A DNA stretch of 64,000 nucleotides from Streptomyces sp. NBC_01428 (GTDB taxonomy: Bacteria; Actinomycetota; Actinomycetes; Streptomycetales; Streptomycetaceae). Location: NCBI RefSeq assembly GCF_036231965.1, contig NZ_CP109499.1, positions 6,014,001-6,078,000 of the forward strand, read 5' to 3'. The notes below the pieces were generated by a model. That model saw only the letters and a list, made by a program, of their open reading frames with translations. It ran no database searches and had not been told where the DNA came from. Shown piece after piece: positions 51,089 to 59,892 of this stretch. Both the position numbers and the translations under genes were made by a program. Each line of letters opens with the position of its first letter. Position 1 is the first letter of the stretch.

Positions 51089-52375
51089 GTGGCACGCATC
51101 GGTGACGGCGGCGATCTGCTCAAGTGCTCGTTCTGTGGCAAGAGCCAGAAGCAGGTCAAGAAGCTCATCGCAGGCCCCGGTGTGTACATCTGCGACGAGT
51201 GCATCGACCTCTGCAACGAGATCATCGAGGAAGAACTCGCGGAGACGAGCGAGGTGCGCTGGGAGGAACTCCCCAAGCCTCGCGAGATCTACGAGTTCCT
51301 CGAGGGATACGTCGTCGGACAGGAGTCCGCGAAGAAGGCGCTCTCCGTCGCGGTGTACAACCACTACAAGCGCGTCCAGGCCGGTGAGAACAGCGCGGGC
51401 CAGAATCGCGAGGACGCCATCGAGTTGGCGAAGTCCAACATCCTCCTGCTGGGCCCCACGGGCTCCGGCAAGACGCTGCTCGCCCAGACCCTCGCGCGCA
51501 TGCTGAACGTCCCGTTCGCCATCGCGGACGCGACGGCGCTGACGGAGGCGGGATATGTCGGCGAGGACGTCGAGAACATCCTGCTGAAGCTCATCCAGGC
51601 CGCCGACTACGACGTCAAGAAGGCCGAGACCGGGATCATCTACATCGACGAGATCGACAAGGTGGCCCGCAAGAGCGAGAACCCGTCGATCACGCGTGAC
51701 GTGTCCGGTGAGGGTGTCCAGCAGGCCCTGCTCAAGATCCTCGAGGGCACGACGGCCTCGGTCCCGCCGCAGGGCGGTCGCAAGCACCCGCACCAGGAGT
51801 TCATCCAGATCGACACGACGAACGTCCTGTTCATCGTGGGCGGAGCGTTCGCCGGTCTGGAGAAGCTCATCGAGTCGAGGGCCGGCGCCAAGGGCATCGG
51901 CTTCGGCGCGACGATCCGCTCGAAGCGGGAGCTGGAGTCCAAGGACCAGTTCGAGGACGTCATGCCGGAGGACCTGGTCAAGTTCGGCATGATCCCCGAG
52001 TTCATCGGGCGTCTCCCGGTGATCACCTCGGTCCACAACCTGGACCGCGAGGCCCTCCTCCAGATTCTCGTCGAGCCGCGCAACGCGCTGGTCAAGCAGT
52101 ACCAGCGCCTCTTCGAACTCGACGGCGTGGAGCTGGACTTCGAGCGTGAGGCCCTGGAGGCCATCGCCGACCAGGCCATCCTCCGCCAGACCGGCGCGCG
52201 AGGCCTGCGCGCGATCATGGAGGAAGTCCTCCAGGCCGTGATGTACGAGGTCCCGTCCCGCAAGGACGTCGCCCGCGTGGTCATCACCGCCGACGTCGTC
52301 TTGTCGAACGTCAACCCGACCCTGATCCCCAGGGACGCCCGCCGCGGCGGCCCGGGCGAGCAGAAGACGGCGTAA
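51089..52375 (+). CDS. clpX: ATP-dependent Clp protease ATP-binding subunit ClpX
   Basis: A 428-residue AAA+ unfoldase. The N-terminal zinc-binding domain has Cys13, Cys16, Cys35 and Cys38. Walker A GPTGSGKT is at 122-129, Walker B is in IIYIDEID, the pore loop GYVG and RKH loop (GGRKHPHQ) are present, and the IGF loop for docking on ClpP is in KGIGFGA. It recognises, unfolds and feeds substrates to ClpP1P2. The GTG at 51089 has AAGGGGA upstream (MARIGDGGDLLKCSFCG). A terminator follows. Confidence 0.98.
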   Translation: MARIGDGGDLLKCSFCGKSQKQVKKLIAGPGVYICDECIDLCNEIIEEELAETSEVRWEELPKPREIYEFLEGYVVGQESAKKALSVAVYNHYKRVQAGENSAGQNREDAIELAKSNILLLGPTGSGKTLLAQTLARMLNVPFAIADATALTEAGYVGEDVENILLKLIQAADYDVKKAETGIIYIDEIDKVARKSENPSITRDVSGEGVQQALLKILEGTTASVPPQGGRKHPHQEFIQIDTTNVLFIVGGAFAGLEKLIESRAGAKGIGFGATIRSKRELESKDQFEDVMPEDLVKFGMIPEFIGRLPVITSVHNLDREALLQILVEPRNALVKQYQRLFELDGVELDFEREALEAIADQAILRQTGARGLRAIMEEVLQAVMYEVPSRKDVARVVITADVVLSNVNPTLIPRDARRGGPGEQKTA

Positions 52376-52391
52376 CGCGACACCAGACGAA

Positions 52392-52428
52392 GAAGGGGCG
52401 CCCGGCGGATTCCGTCGGGCGCCCCTTC
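52392..52428 (+). terminator. Terminator of clpX
   Basis: A 17-bp stem with one mismatch (52392-52408 with 52412-52428, arms GAAGGGGCGCCC) and a tight loop, 16 bases after the clpX stop. Confidence 0.88.
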
Positions 52429-52587
52429 GTCTTGGCCGGGCGCGTGCGGCTTCCGCTGCCCGAACCGAAACGATCAAGCCATGTTCATGGGAAATCCTGA
52501 AACCGCGCTGCTCCGCGTGGTTTGGTCACCGCGTTCGCATCGACCGTGCGTTCGATTGTCTGACGCAGTGAAACGGGAGGACCCGGT

Positions 52588-52860
52588 ATGAAGTCGCAGA
52601 AGTTCAAGCGCATCTCCATGGCGGCAAGTGTGGTCGCGGCCTTGGGGGTTGTGCCCCTCGCCACGGCAGGACCGGCCTCCGCCACGGTCAAGCAGTGCAC
52701 GGGTGTGGTGAGCCACGCCGGATACGTCGTGGGCCCGAAGGTGAAGACCGCGTGCGGCTGGCCGCACGTCGGCGGGCAGGCCAACGCCATGTGCCTTCAG
52801 AAGCTGATGCTCGCCGGTGTCCGGTACGACGTGGCGAACACCGCCTGTCAGTGGGCCTGA
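52588..52860 (+). CDS. Small secreted cysteine-containing protein
   Basis: A 90-residue protein of unknown function. A signal peptide with positive N-terminus (KSQKFKR) and cleavage after about residue 33 (PASA) leaves a mature protein of about 57 residues with four cysteines (37, 56, 69, 87), probably two disulfides, and glycine-rich turns. The ATG is preceded by GGGAGG. It stands alone after clpX. It resembles small extracellular proteins of streptomycetes without a known role; no protease-inhibitor signature is recognised. Confidence 0.8.
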   Translation: MKSQKFKRISMAASVVAALGVVPLATAGPASATVKQCTGVVSHAGYVVGPKVKTACGWPHVGGQANAMCLQKLMLAGVRYDVANTACQWA

Positions 52861-52927
52861 GCGGGTAGCTGATACGCGCGGAGGGGCGCGGCCGACCGGC
52901 CGCGCCCCTCCGCTGTGCGGTGAACCG

Positions 52928-53911
52928 CTAGGCCTTGACGCGCACGTCCTTGCGGAACTTGGCCGTGAGGTCGGCCGCGGCGCTCAGGTCGGGGCTCTTG
53001 CCCGTCATGGCGGCGGCCAGGTCGACGTCGATGATGACGCCGAGGGTGCTGTGGTCGCCCCAGATGCACACCGGCATGTGGATCTCGCTCGGGCCGGTGC
53101 CGGACGAGTCGGTGTCCTTGACCTTCGTCTCCTGGCACTTGAGCACCGCGCCGTCGAGACCGCTCGGGGTGTAGGCCTTGGGGCTGCCGACGACCTCGCC
53201 GTCGCCGTCCTTGGTGGCGCTCTTCTTCATCTCGGCGAACATGCCGTCGACGACTGCCTCGGGGTCGGCGATGTCGCCGTACACGCCCATGAAGTTGATC
53301 ATCTTCAGGGCGAGCGGGTTGTCCTTGTCCCCCGACTGGTAGCCGGCGTGCACGTCCTGGGCGTTCTTCACGCCGTGCTTCTCGGCGTCCTTGACGTCGT
53401 TCGCGTCGAAACCACCGCTGTCGGCGTCACTGGACTTCTTGTACTCGCCGCCGAGAACCGTCGCCGGAGTCGTCAGCTTGTGAGGGCCGTCGTCGGCGAC
53501 GTCCGCGCCGCCCCCGCCCCCGCCGATCGCGAAGTACACGCCCACGGCTATCGCCGCGACCACGGCGACGCCGCCGATGATCAGGCCCGTCTTCTTCTTG
53601 CCGCCGGACGGCACCGGCGGCATCGGGGCGGTGTTGTACGGGGGCTGGCCGTACGGGGGCTGCTGGCCGTAGGGAGGGGTCTGCGGCTGGCCGGGCTGCG
53701 GGGCCTGCTGCGGGTAGCCGTAACCGGGCTGCGCCGGGGGAGCCTGCTGCGGGTACCCGTAGCCCGGCTGGGGAGCCTGCTGCGGCGGCTGGCCGTAGGG
53801 GCCCGGCTGGCCGTAGGGCCCCGGCTGTGGGGGCTGCCCGCCGCCCGGCTGACCGTACGGTCCGGGCTGCTGGGGCTGCCCGCCGTACGGGCCCGGCTGG
53901 TTGTAGCTCAT
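52928..53911 (-). CDS. Membrane protein with Pro/Gln/Gly/Tyr-rich N-terminus
   Basis: A 327-residue protein. Residues 1-100 are low complexity, with repeated PGPYGQP and GYGYPQQAP units. One transmembrane helix is at about 108-130 (KKKTGLIIGGVAVVAAIAVG). The extracytoplasmic part (about 140-327) is a folded domain with two cysteines (LKCQETK, MPVCIWGD) and the fragment GDHSTLGVIID. This architecture is widespread in Streptomyces, and the cytoplasmic repeat tail may phase-separate or bind partners; no function is established. The ATG has GGAGGGG upstream. It is divergent from valS. Confidence 0.82.
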   Translation of the reverse strand: MSYNQPGPYGGQPQQPGPYGQPGGGQPPQPGPYGQPGPYGQPPQQAPQPGYGYPQQAPPAQPGYGYPQQAPQPGQPQTPPYGQQPPYGQPPYNTAPMPPVPSGGKKKTGLIIGGVAVVAAIAVGVYFAIGGGGGGADVADDGPHKLTTPATVLGGEYKKSSDADSGGFDANDVKDAEKHGVKNAQDVHAGYQSGDKDNPLALKMINFMGVYGDIADPEAVVDGMFAEMKKSATKDGDGEVVGSPKAYTPSGLDGAVLKCQETKVKDTDSSGTGPSEIHMPVCIWGDHSTLGVIIDVDLAAAMTGKSPDLSAAADLTAKFRKDVRVKA

Positions 53912-54035
53912 TTCTGGGTTCCCCTCCAGATGCTTATGTGTTCCTCACATCCTGGCGCACAGGGCGAGGGGCCAGGTCTCCGGGGGCCGCACCGTTACGA
54001 AGTAATCCCGTTTCGGGACACGGGTGTGACGCCCC

Positions 54036-54041
54036 TAAACT
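54036..54041 (+). promoter_or_regulatory. -10 element for a leaderless valS transcript
   Basis: TAAACT ends six bases before the GTG of valS and no ribosome-binding site is present, so transcription should start at or next to the G of GTG. The same arrangement occurs at folC. Confidence 0.5.
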
Positions 54042-54047
54042 GACCCC

Positions 54048-56672
54048 GTGACCGAGAACTCTCAGCAGCCGCAAGCAGCGCCCACCTCCGAACTGCCGAC
54101 CCAGTACGCGCCGGCCGATGTAGAGGGGCCGCTCTACGAGCGCTGGGTGGAACGGGGTTACTTCGAGGCGGACGCGAAGAGCGACAAGCCGCCGTTCACG
54201 GTCGTCATCCCGCCGCCGAACGTCACGGGCTCCCTCCACCTCGGGCACGCCTTCGAGCACACGCTCATCGACGCCCTCACCCGCCGCAAGCGCATGCAGG
54301 GCTTCGAGACGCTGTGGCAGCCCGGCATGGACCACGCCGGCATCGCCACGCAGAACGTCGTCGAGCGGGAGCTCGGCAAGGAGGGCAAGTCCCGGCACGA
54401 CCTCGGCCGGGAGGCGTTCGTCGAGCGCGTCTGGCAGTGGAAGGCCGAGTCCGGCGGACAGATCTCCGGGCAGATGCGCCGCCTCGGCGACGGCGTCGCA
54501 TGGTCGCGCGAGCGCTTCACCATGGACGAGGGCCTCTCCCAGTCCGTCCAGACGATCTTCAAGAAGCTCTACGACGACGAGCTGATCTACCGCGCCGAGC
54601 GCATCATCAACTGGTGCCCCCGCTGTCTGACCGCCATCTCGGACATCGAGGTCGAGTACCAGGACGACGACGGCGAGCTGGTCTCCATGAAGTACGGGGA
54701 CGGGGACGACGCGATCGTCGTCGCCACCACCCGTGCCGAGACGATGCTCGGTGACACCGCCGTCGCGGTCCACCCCGACGACGAGCGGTACAAGCACCTC
54801 GTCGGCAAGCTCATCCGCCTCCCGCTGACCGAACGGTCCATCCCGGTCGTCGCGGACGAGCACGTCGACCCCGAGTTCGGCACCGGCGCCGTCAAGGTGA
54901 CGCCCGCCCACGACCCGAACGACTTCGAGATCGGGCAGCGCCACGACCTGCCCAACATCGCCGTCATGGACGAGCACGCCGTCATCACGGTCCCCGGCCC
55001 CTTCCAGGGCCTGGACCGCCTGGAGGCCCGCTCCGCCATCGTCGCCGCCCTGCGCGCCGACGGCCGGATCGTCGCCGAGAAGCGCCCCTACGTCCACTCG
55101 GTCGGCCACTGCTCGCGCTGCAAGACCACCATCGAGCCGCGGCTGTCCATGCAGTGGTGGGTCAAGGTCGGCCCGCTCGCGAAGGCCGCCGGCGACGCGG
55201 TCCGTGACGGCAAGGTCAAGATCCACCCGCAGGAGATGGAGAAGCGCTACTTCGACTGGGTCGACAACCTCCACGACTGGTGCATCTCGCGGCAGTTGTG
55301 GTGGGGCCACCGCATCCCCGTCTGGTACGGACCGGGCGGCGAGATCGTCTGCGTCGGACCGGACGACGAGGCCCCCACGGGCGAGGGCTGGCACCAGGAC
55401 ACCGACGTCCTCGACACCTGGTTCTCCTCCGGCCTGTGGCCGTTCTCCACGCTCGGCTGGCCCGAACAGACCGAGAGCCTCGCGAAGTTCTACCCGAACT
55501 CCGTCCTGGTCACCGGTTACGACATCCTCTTCTTCTGGGTCGCCCGGATGATGATGTTCGGCCTGTACGCGATGGACGGCACCCCGCCGTTCCACACCAT
55601 CGCCCTGCACGGCATGGTCCGCGACCAGTTCGGCAAGAAGATGTCCAAGTCCTTCGGGAACGCGGTCAACCCGCTGGACTGGATGGACAAGTACGGCAGC
55701 GACGCCCTGCGCTTCACGCTCGCGCGCGGCGCCAACCCCGGTGTCGACGTGCCGATCGGCGAGGACTGGGTCCAGGGCTCGCGCAACTTCGCGAACAAGA
55801 TCTGGAACGCCACCCGCTTCGCGCTGATGAACGGTGCGACGGTCGAGGGCGAACTCCCGCCCGCCGAGGAGCTGTCGGCCACCGACCGCTGGATCCTGTC
55901 CCGGCTGAACACCACGGTCGCCGAAGTGGACGCCCTCTACGACGACTTCCAGTTCGCCAAGCTGTCGGACGCCCTGTTCCACTTCGCCTGGGACGAGGTC
56001 TTCGACTGGTACGTCGAGCTGTCCAAGACGACGTTCATGGCGGGCGGCGAGCCCGCGAAGGTCTCCGGCCGGGTCCTCGGCGAGGTCCTCGACGTCACGC
56101 TGCGGCTGCTCCACCCGATCGTCCCGTTCGTCACGGACACGCTCTGGACGACGCTCACCGGTGGCGAGTCCGTCGTCATCGCCGAGTGGCCCAAGGACAG
56201 CGGCTTCCGCGACACCGCCGCCGAGCGCGAGATCGAGTCGCTCCAGTCGGTGATCACCGAGGTCCGCCGCTTCCGCAACGACCAGGGTCTCCAGCCCGGT
56301 CAGCGGGTCCCGGCCCGGCTGGTCCTCGACGGGACGGCGTTCGCCCCGCACGAGGCGGCCATCCGCCAGCTGCTGCGCCTCCAGCCGGAGGGCGACAGCT
56401 TCGCGGCCACGGCGACCCTGCCGGTGGCCGGAGCCACGGTCGCGCTCGACCTGTCGGGCACGATCGACATCGCCGCCGAGCGCAAGCGGCTCGCCAAGGA
56501 CCTCGCCGCCGCCGAGAAGGAGAAGGCGCAGGCCAACGCCAAGCTCGGCAACGAGGCGTTCCTGGCGAAGGCACCCGATCAGGTGGTGGACAAGATCCGC
56601 ACCCGCCTCGCCAAGGCGGACGAGGACATCACCCGCATCCAGGACCAGCTGACCCGCCTCCCCGAGGCGTAG
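54048..56672 (+). CDS. valS: Valyl-tRNA synthetase
   Basis: An 874-residue class I aminoacyl-tRNA synthetase that attaches valine to tRNA-Val and edits threonine. The HIGH motif is HLGH (64-67) and the KMSKS loop is KMSKS (531-535). The editing (CP1) domain spans about 200-390 with GTGAVKVTPAHDPNDFE. The anticodon-binding domain follows 600, and the C-terminal coiled coil characteristic of ValRS is at about 810-870 (ERKRLAKDLAAAEKEKAQ). The GTG at 54048 is the first codon after a -10 hexamer and is probably leaderless. No T-box leader is seen. It begins a run of co-directional genes down to pbp2. Confidence 0.98.
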   Translation: MTENSQQPQAAPTSELPTQYAPADVEGPLYERWVERGYFEADAKSDKPPFTVVIPPPNVTGSLHLGHAFEHTLIDALTRRKRMQGFETLWQPGMDHAGIATQNVVERELGKEGKSRHDLGREAFVERVWQWKAESGGQISGQMRRLGDGVAWSRERFTMDEGLSQSVQTIFKKLYDDELIYRAERIINWCPRCLTAISDIEVEYQDDDGELVSMKYGDGDDAIVVATTRAETMLGDTAVAVHPDDERYKHLVGKLIRLPLTERSIPVVADEHVDPEFGTGAVKVTPAHDPNDFEIGQRHDLPNIAVMDEHAVITVPGPFQGLDRLEARSAIVAALRADGRIVAEKRPYVHSVGHCSRCKTTIEPRLSMQWWVKVGPLAKAAGDAVRDGKVKIHPQEMEKRYFDWVDNLHDWCISRQLWWGHRIPVWYGPGGEIVCVGPDDEAPTGEGWHQDTDVLDTWFSSGLWPFSTLGWPEQTESLAKFYPNSVLVTGYDILFFWVARMMMFGLYAMDGTPPFHTIALHGMVRDQFGKKMSKSFGNAVNPLDWMDKYGSDALRFTLARGANPGVDVPIGEDWVQGSRNFANKIWNATRFALMNGATVEGELPPAEELSATDRWILSRLNTTVAEVDALYDDFQFAKLSDALFHFAWDEVFDWYVELSKTTFMAGGEPAKVSGRVLGEVLDVTLRLLHPIVPFVTDTLWTTLTGGESVVIAEWPKDSGFRDTAAEREIESLQSVITEVRRFRNDQGLQPGQRVPARLVLDGTAFAPHEAAIRQLLRLQPEGDSFAATATLPVAGATVALDLSGTIDIAAERKRLAKDLAAAEKEKAQANAKLGNEAFLAKAPDQVVDKIRTRLAKADEDITRIQDQLTRLPEA

Positions 56673-56693
56673 TCGCCGGCCCCACGGAGACAC

Positions 56694-56728
56694 GAAGGCC
56701 CCCGGACCGCTCGGTCCCGGGGGCCTTC
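56694..56728 (+). terminator. Terminator of valS
   Basis: GAAGGCCCCCGGACC (56694-56708) pairs with 56713-56728 with one bulge; loop GCTC. It lies 22 bases after the stop. Confidence 0.82.
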
Positions 56729-56780
56729 GCCGTACCCGACCGAGAGTTTTTCGCCCCCTCCGCCCCTACCCGTCCCGTAC

Positions 56781-56960
56781 CTGGGGCTCCGCCCCGGACC
56801 CCGCTCCTCAAACGCCGGAGGGGCTGAATTGTCACGAGCGCCGGAGGGGCTGAAGGAGCTCAGGCCGGCGGAGGGGCTGAAACGCCTCAGGTCGCCGGAG
56901 GGGCTGAAACGCCTCAGGTCGGCGAGAGGCTGAAAGATCTCGGGCGGCGGAGGGGGCGAA
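56781..56960. repeat. Six-unit array of a 27-bp repeat before folC
   Basis: Units of about 27 bp begin at 56813, 56839, 56866, 56893, 56920 and 56945. The core is CGCCGGAGGGGCTGAA with a variable ACGCCTCAGGT-like spacer. The stretch 56781-56830 (CTGGGGCTCCGCCCC... then AACGCCGGAGGGGCTGAA) is a dispersed intergenic repeat I recall from many Streptomyces genomes; here its second half has been amplified in tandem. The remaining bases of the 335-base valS-folC spacer hold the valS terminator and the folC promoter. Confidence 0.85.
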
Positions 56961-56995
56961 AAACACCCAGACGTCCGCACCCCCCGCCCCCTCCG

Positions 56996-57001
56996 TAGAC
57001 T
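56996..57001 (+). promoter_or_regulatory. -10 element for a leaderless folC transcript
   Basis: TAGACT ends six bases before the folC GTG. The text around it (TAGACT-GGCCCC-GTG) nearly repeats the valS arrangement (TAAACT-GACCCC-GTG). No ribosome-binding site is present. Confidence 0.5.
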
Positions 57002-57007
57002 GGCCCC

Positions 57008-58543
57008 GTGAGCGACCTCCCCCCGCACGACAGCAGCGCGCCCGACGACCCGGAGCGTGATCCGCTCGGTCTCTTCGAGGAGATCGTCGAGGCCGAGACC
57101 GACCGTGACCCCGACCTCGCGGTGATCGCGGCGGGCAGCCGCACCCTGCGCACCCAGGGCCACGACGGCCGGCAGGCCGACGTACCCGCGCGCCCCGCCG
57201 ACCCCGAGGTCGACAAGGCGCTGCGCGAGGTCGAGACGGAACTGGCCGGCCGCTGGGGCGAGACCAAGCTGGAGCCCTCCGTCGACCGGATCGCCGCGCT
57301 GATGGACGTCCTCGGCGATCCGCAGCGCGCGTACCCCTCGATCCACATCACGGGCACGAACGGCAAGACGTCCACGGCCCGCATGATCGAGGCGCTGCTG
57401 AGCTCCTTCGACCTGCGCACCGGGCGTTACACCAGCCCGCACGTCCAGTCGGTCACCGAGCGGATCAGCCTGGACGGGGCGCCGATCTCCGCCGAGCGGT
57501 TCATCGAGACGTACAACGACATCAAGCCGTACATCGAGATGGTCGACGGGCAGCAGGAGTACCGGCTGTCGTTCTTCGAGGTGCTGACCGGCATGGCCTA
57601 CGCGGCCTTCGCCGACGCTCCCGTGGACGTCGCCGTCGTCGAGGTGGGCATGGGCGGCAGCTGGGACGCCACGAACGTGATCGACGGTGATGTCGCCGTC
57701 GTGACCCCCATCGACCTCGACCACACCGACCGTCTCGGCGAGACGCCCGGCGAGATCGCCGTCGAGAAGGCCGGGATCGTCAAGCAGGACTCCACCGTGA
57801 TCCTGGCCCAGCAGCCGGTCGACGCGGCCCAGGTGCTGCTGAAGAAGGCCGTCGAGGTCAACGCGACCGTGGCCCGCGAGGGCCTGGAGTTCGGCGTCGT
57901 CGCCCGCCACGTCGCGGTCGGCGGACAGCTCCTGACGCTGCGCGGTCTCGGCGGCGAGTACGAGGAGGTGTTCCTGCCGCTGCACGGCGCCTACCAGGCG
58001 CACAACGCGGCGGTGGCGCTGGCCGCCGTCGAGGCGTTCTTCGGCGTCGGCGCGGCGCACGCCGAGCGGCTGGACATCGACACCGTGCGCAAGGCGTTCG
58101 CCTCCGTCACCTCGCCGGGCCGGCTGGAGATCGTGCGCCGGTCGCCGACCGTGGTGCTCGACGCGGCGCACAACCCGGCCGGCGCCCGGGCCACCGCCGA
58201 GGCGGTGAGCGAGGTGTTCGACTTCAGCCGCCTCATCGGGGTGGTCGGCGCGAGCGGCGACAAGAACGTGCGGGAACTGCTGGAGGCCTTCGAGCCGATC
58301 TTCGCCGAGGTCGTCGTCACGCAGAACTCCAGCCACCGCGCGATGGACGCGGACGAGCTGGCCGGGATCGCCGTCGAGGTCTTCGGCGACGACCGGGTGC
58401 AGGTCGAGCCGCGGCTCGACGACGCGCTGGAGGCCGCGATCACGCTCGCCGAGGAAGAGGGCGAGTACGCGGGCGGCGGCGTGCTGGTCACCGGATCCGT
58501 CATCACGGTCGGCGAGGCCCGGCTGCTCCTCGGGAGGGGCTGA
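57008..58543 (+). CDS. folC: Bifunctional folylpolyglutamate synthase / dihydrofolate synthase
   Basis: A 511-residue Mur-ligase-family enzyme that adds glutamate to dihydropteroate and to folates. The ATP-binding loop HITGTNGKTST lies at about 113-123, followed by GRYTSPHV (Mg/folate site), VEVGMGGSWDATN, and the C-terminal DAAHNPAGA motif. The first 70 residues are an acidic extension (PDDPERDPLGLFEEIVEAE) typical of Streptomyces. The GTG start follows a -10 hexamer by six bases. Overlapping expression with the DUF4233 gene five bases downstream is expected. Confidence 0.96.
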   Translation: MSDLPPHDSSAPDDPERDPLGLFEEIVEAETDRDPDLAVIAAGSRTLRTQGHDGRQADVPARPADPEVDKALREVETELAGRWGETKLEPSVDRIAALMDVLGDPQRAYPSIHITGTNGKTSTARMIEALLSSFDLRTGRYTSPHVQSVTERISLDGAPISAERFIETYNDIKPYIEMVDGQQEYRLSFFEVLTGMAYAAFADAPVDVAVVEVGMGGSWDATNVIDGDVAVVTPIDLDHTDRLGETPGEIAVEKAGIVKQDSTVILAQQPVDAAQVLLKKAVEVNATVAREGLEFGVVARHVAVGGQLLTLRGLGGEYEEVFLPLHGAYQAHNAAVALAAVEAFFGVGAAHAERLDIDTVRKAFASVTSPGRLEIVRRSPTVVLDAAHNPAGARATAEAVSEVFDFSRLIGVVGASGDKNVRELLEAFEPIFAEVVVTQNSSHRAMDADELAGIAVEVFGDDRVQVEPRLDDALEAAITLAEEEGEYAGGGVLVTGSVITVGEARLLLGRG

Positions 58544-58548
58544 CTGTC

Positions 58549-58956
58549 GTGCGCGTGCTCTGTGCTTCCACGCTGATCGGCGAGTTCTTCGTCATCGGCT
58601 TCGCCGGTCTCGTGGCCATGAAGGAACCCGATCTGTCCACGGCCACGGTCTGGACGGTCTGCGGTGTCCTGATGCTGCTGAGCGTGCTGCTGTGCGGCAT
58701 GATCACCCGGCCCGGCGGTGTCCAGCTCGGCTGGGCGCTGCAGATCCTGCTGATCGGCGGCGGCTTCTTCGTCCCGTCGATGTTCGTCCTCGGCGCGATC
58801 TTCGCCGCCCTGTGGTGGGCGTCGGTCCACTACGGGCGGAAGATCGACGAGGCGAAGGCGCGGTTCGCCGCCCAGGCCGCGTCGGGGGGGGAGGGCACCG
58901 CCCCGGAGCGGACCCGGTCCCAGCCGCAGGCGGAGGCGGGCGGCACGCCGGCGTAG
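58549..58956 (+). CDS. DUF4233 family membrane protein
   Basis: A 135-residue protein with three to four hydrophobic helices (about 5-22, 35-52, 60-95) and a soluble Ala/Gln-rich tail. The family is known from actinobacteria, where it follows folC; its role is unknown. Five bases separate it from folC, so it is co-transcribed. A run of eight G residues at 58884-58891 near the C-terminus is a likely slippage site; the frame shown continues to a stop at 58956. Confidence 0.85.
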   Translation: MRVLCASTLIGEFFVIGFAGLVAMKEPDLSTATVWTVCGVLMLLSVLLCGMITRPGGVQLGWALQILLIGGGFFVPSMFVLGAIFAALWWASVHYGRKIDEAKARFAAQAASGGEGTAPERTRSQPQAEAGGTPA

Positions 58957-59108
58957 GTCTGCCGGGAGGGGGCGGCGACGCGCCGCCCCGGGCCGGTCGT
59001 TGGGACGGGAGGGTGGGCGCGCGTATCACCTGACGCTGCGTGACAGCGCCCCCGACACGCCCTGTAGCCTCGGTGACCCGCACATTTGTGACCTGAAGGA
59101 GCCACCCC

Positions 59109-59522
59109 GTGAGCCAGCGCACCCTCGTCCTCCTCAAGCCCGACGCCGTCCGTCGCGGCCTGACCGGCGAGATCATCAGCCGTATCGAGCGGAAGGCCGG
59201 CTGGCAGATCACCGCGCTGGAGCTGCGGACCCTGGACCAGGACACGCTGGAGCAGCACTACGGCGAGCACAAGGGCAAGCCCTTCTACGAGCCGCTGGTG
59301 CAGTTCATGGCCTCCGGCCCGGTCGTGGCGCTCATCGTCGAGGGCGAGCGGGTCATCGAGGGCGTGCGCGCCCTCGCCGGTCCCACCGACCCGATCGCCG
59401 CCGCCCCCGGTTCCATCCGCGGTGACTTCGGCGTGATCGTCCGCGAGAACCTGATCCACGCCTCGGACTCCGAGGAGTCCGCCGAGCGCGAGGTGAAGAT
59501 CTTCTTCCCCGGCCGTGGCTGA
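59109..59522 (+). CDS. ndk: Nucleoside diphosphate kinase
   Basis: A 137-residue enzyme that balances nucleoside triphosphates through a phospho-His intermediate. The catalytic His117 is in NLIHASDS, and the N-terminal LVLLKPDAVRRGL and GSIRGDFG motifs are intact. The GTG at 59109 is preceded by GAAGGAG. TAGCCT (59063-59068) may be the -10 of its own promoter. It lies between folC-DUF4233 and mreB, as is usual in Streptomyces. Confidence 0.98.
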   Translation: MSQRTLVLLKPDAVRRGLTGEIISRIERKAGWQITALELRTLDQDTLEQHYGEHKGKPFYEPLVQFMASGPVVALIVEGERVIEGVRALAGPTDPIAAAPGSIRGDFGVIVRENLIHASDSEESAEREVKIFFPGRG

Positions 59523-59892
59523 GCGTCGCAGCGACGTCCCGTTCCCGCGTACGGGGGGTCCGGCGGCCGTCCGGTGGATCTTTCGAGCGCGGCGCGCGGC
59601 AAATTTTCGAGAATTTTTCTGAGGGGGCGTCAGCCGCTCTCGGAGTGCCTGACCTGGGGCGGCCGTGAAATTTCCGGCCGTCCCGTGGCATATGCGTGCC
59701 GATCGGGGGAACGCGTGCCCCCGATGGCCCGTCTCCAGAAGCGAGGCGGCTCATCATCTGCTGACAATGGCGAAGACCCTCGCGCAGTGTTCGGGCAGGC
59801 GCGTCTACGATGGAAGCCTTCACGTCACTGCACCCACCTCGCCGTCCTAAAAAGCCGTCAAAGCTCCACTTGGGAAGGCCAGACGAATCCTG
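59523..59892. promoter_or_regulatory. ndk-mreB spacer with mreB promoter region
   Basis: A 370-base spacer. An AT-rich blip at 59601-59618 contains an imperfect palindrome centred on TCGA (ATTTTCGAGAAT); TTTCGAG also occurs at 59581-59587. TACGAT (59806-59811) is the best -10 candidate for mreB, giving a leader of about 75 bases. No gene is seen. Confidence 0.5.

Noticed and set aside
53934..54047. T-box leader for valS
   Set aside because: Only about 110 bases are available, no TGGNACC box or specifier stem is seen, and the start looks leaderless.
56813..56960. CRISPR-like array
   Set aside because: Units are contiguous 27-bp tandem repeats with no unique spacers, and no cas genes are nearby.
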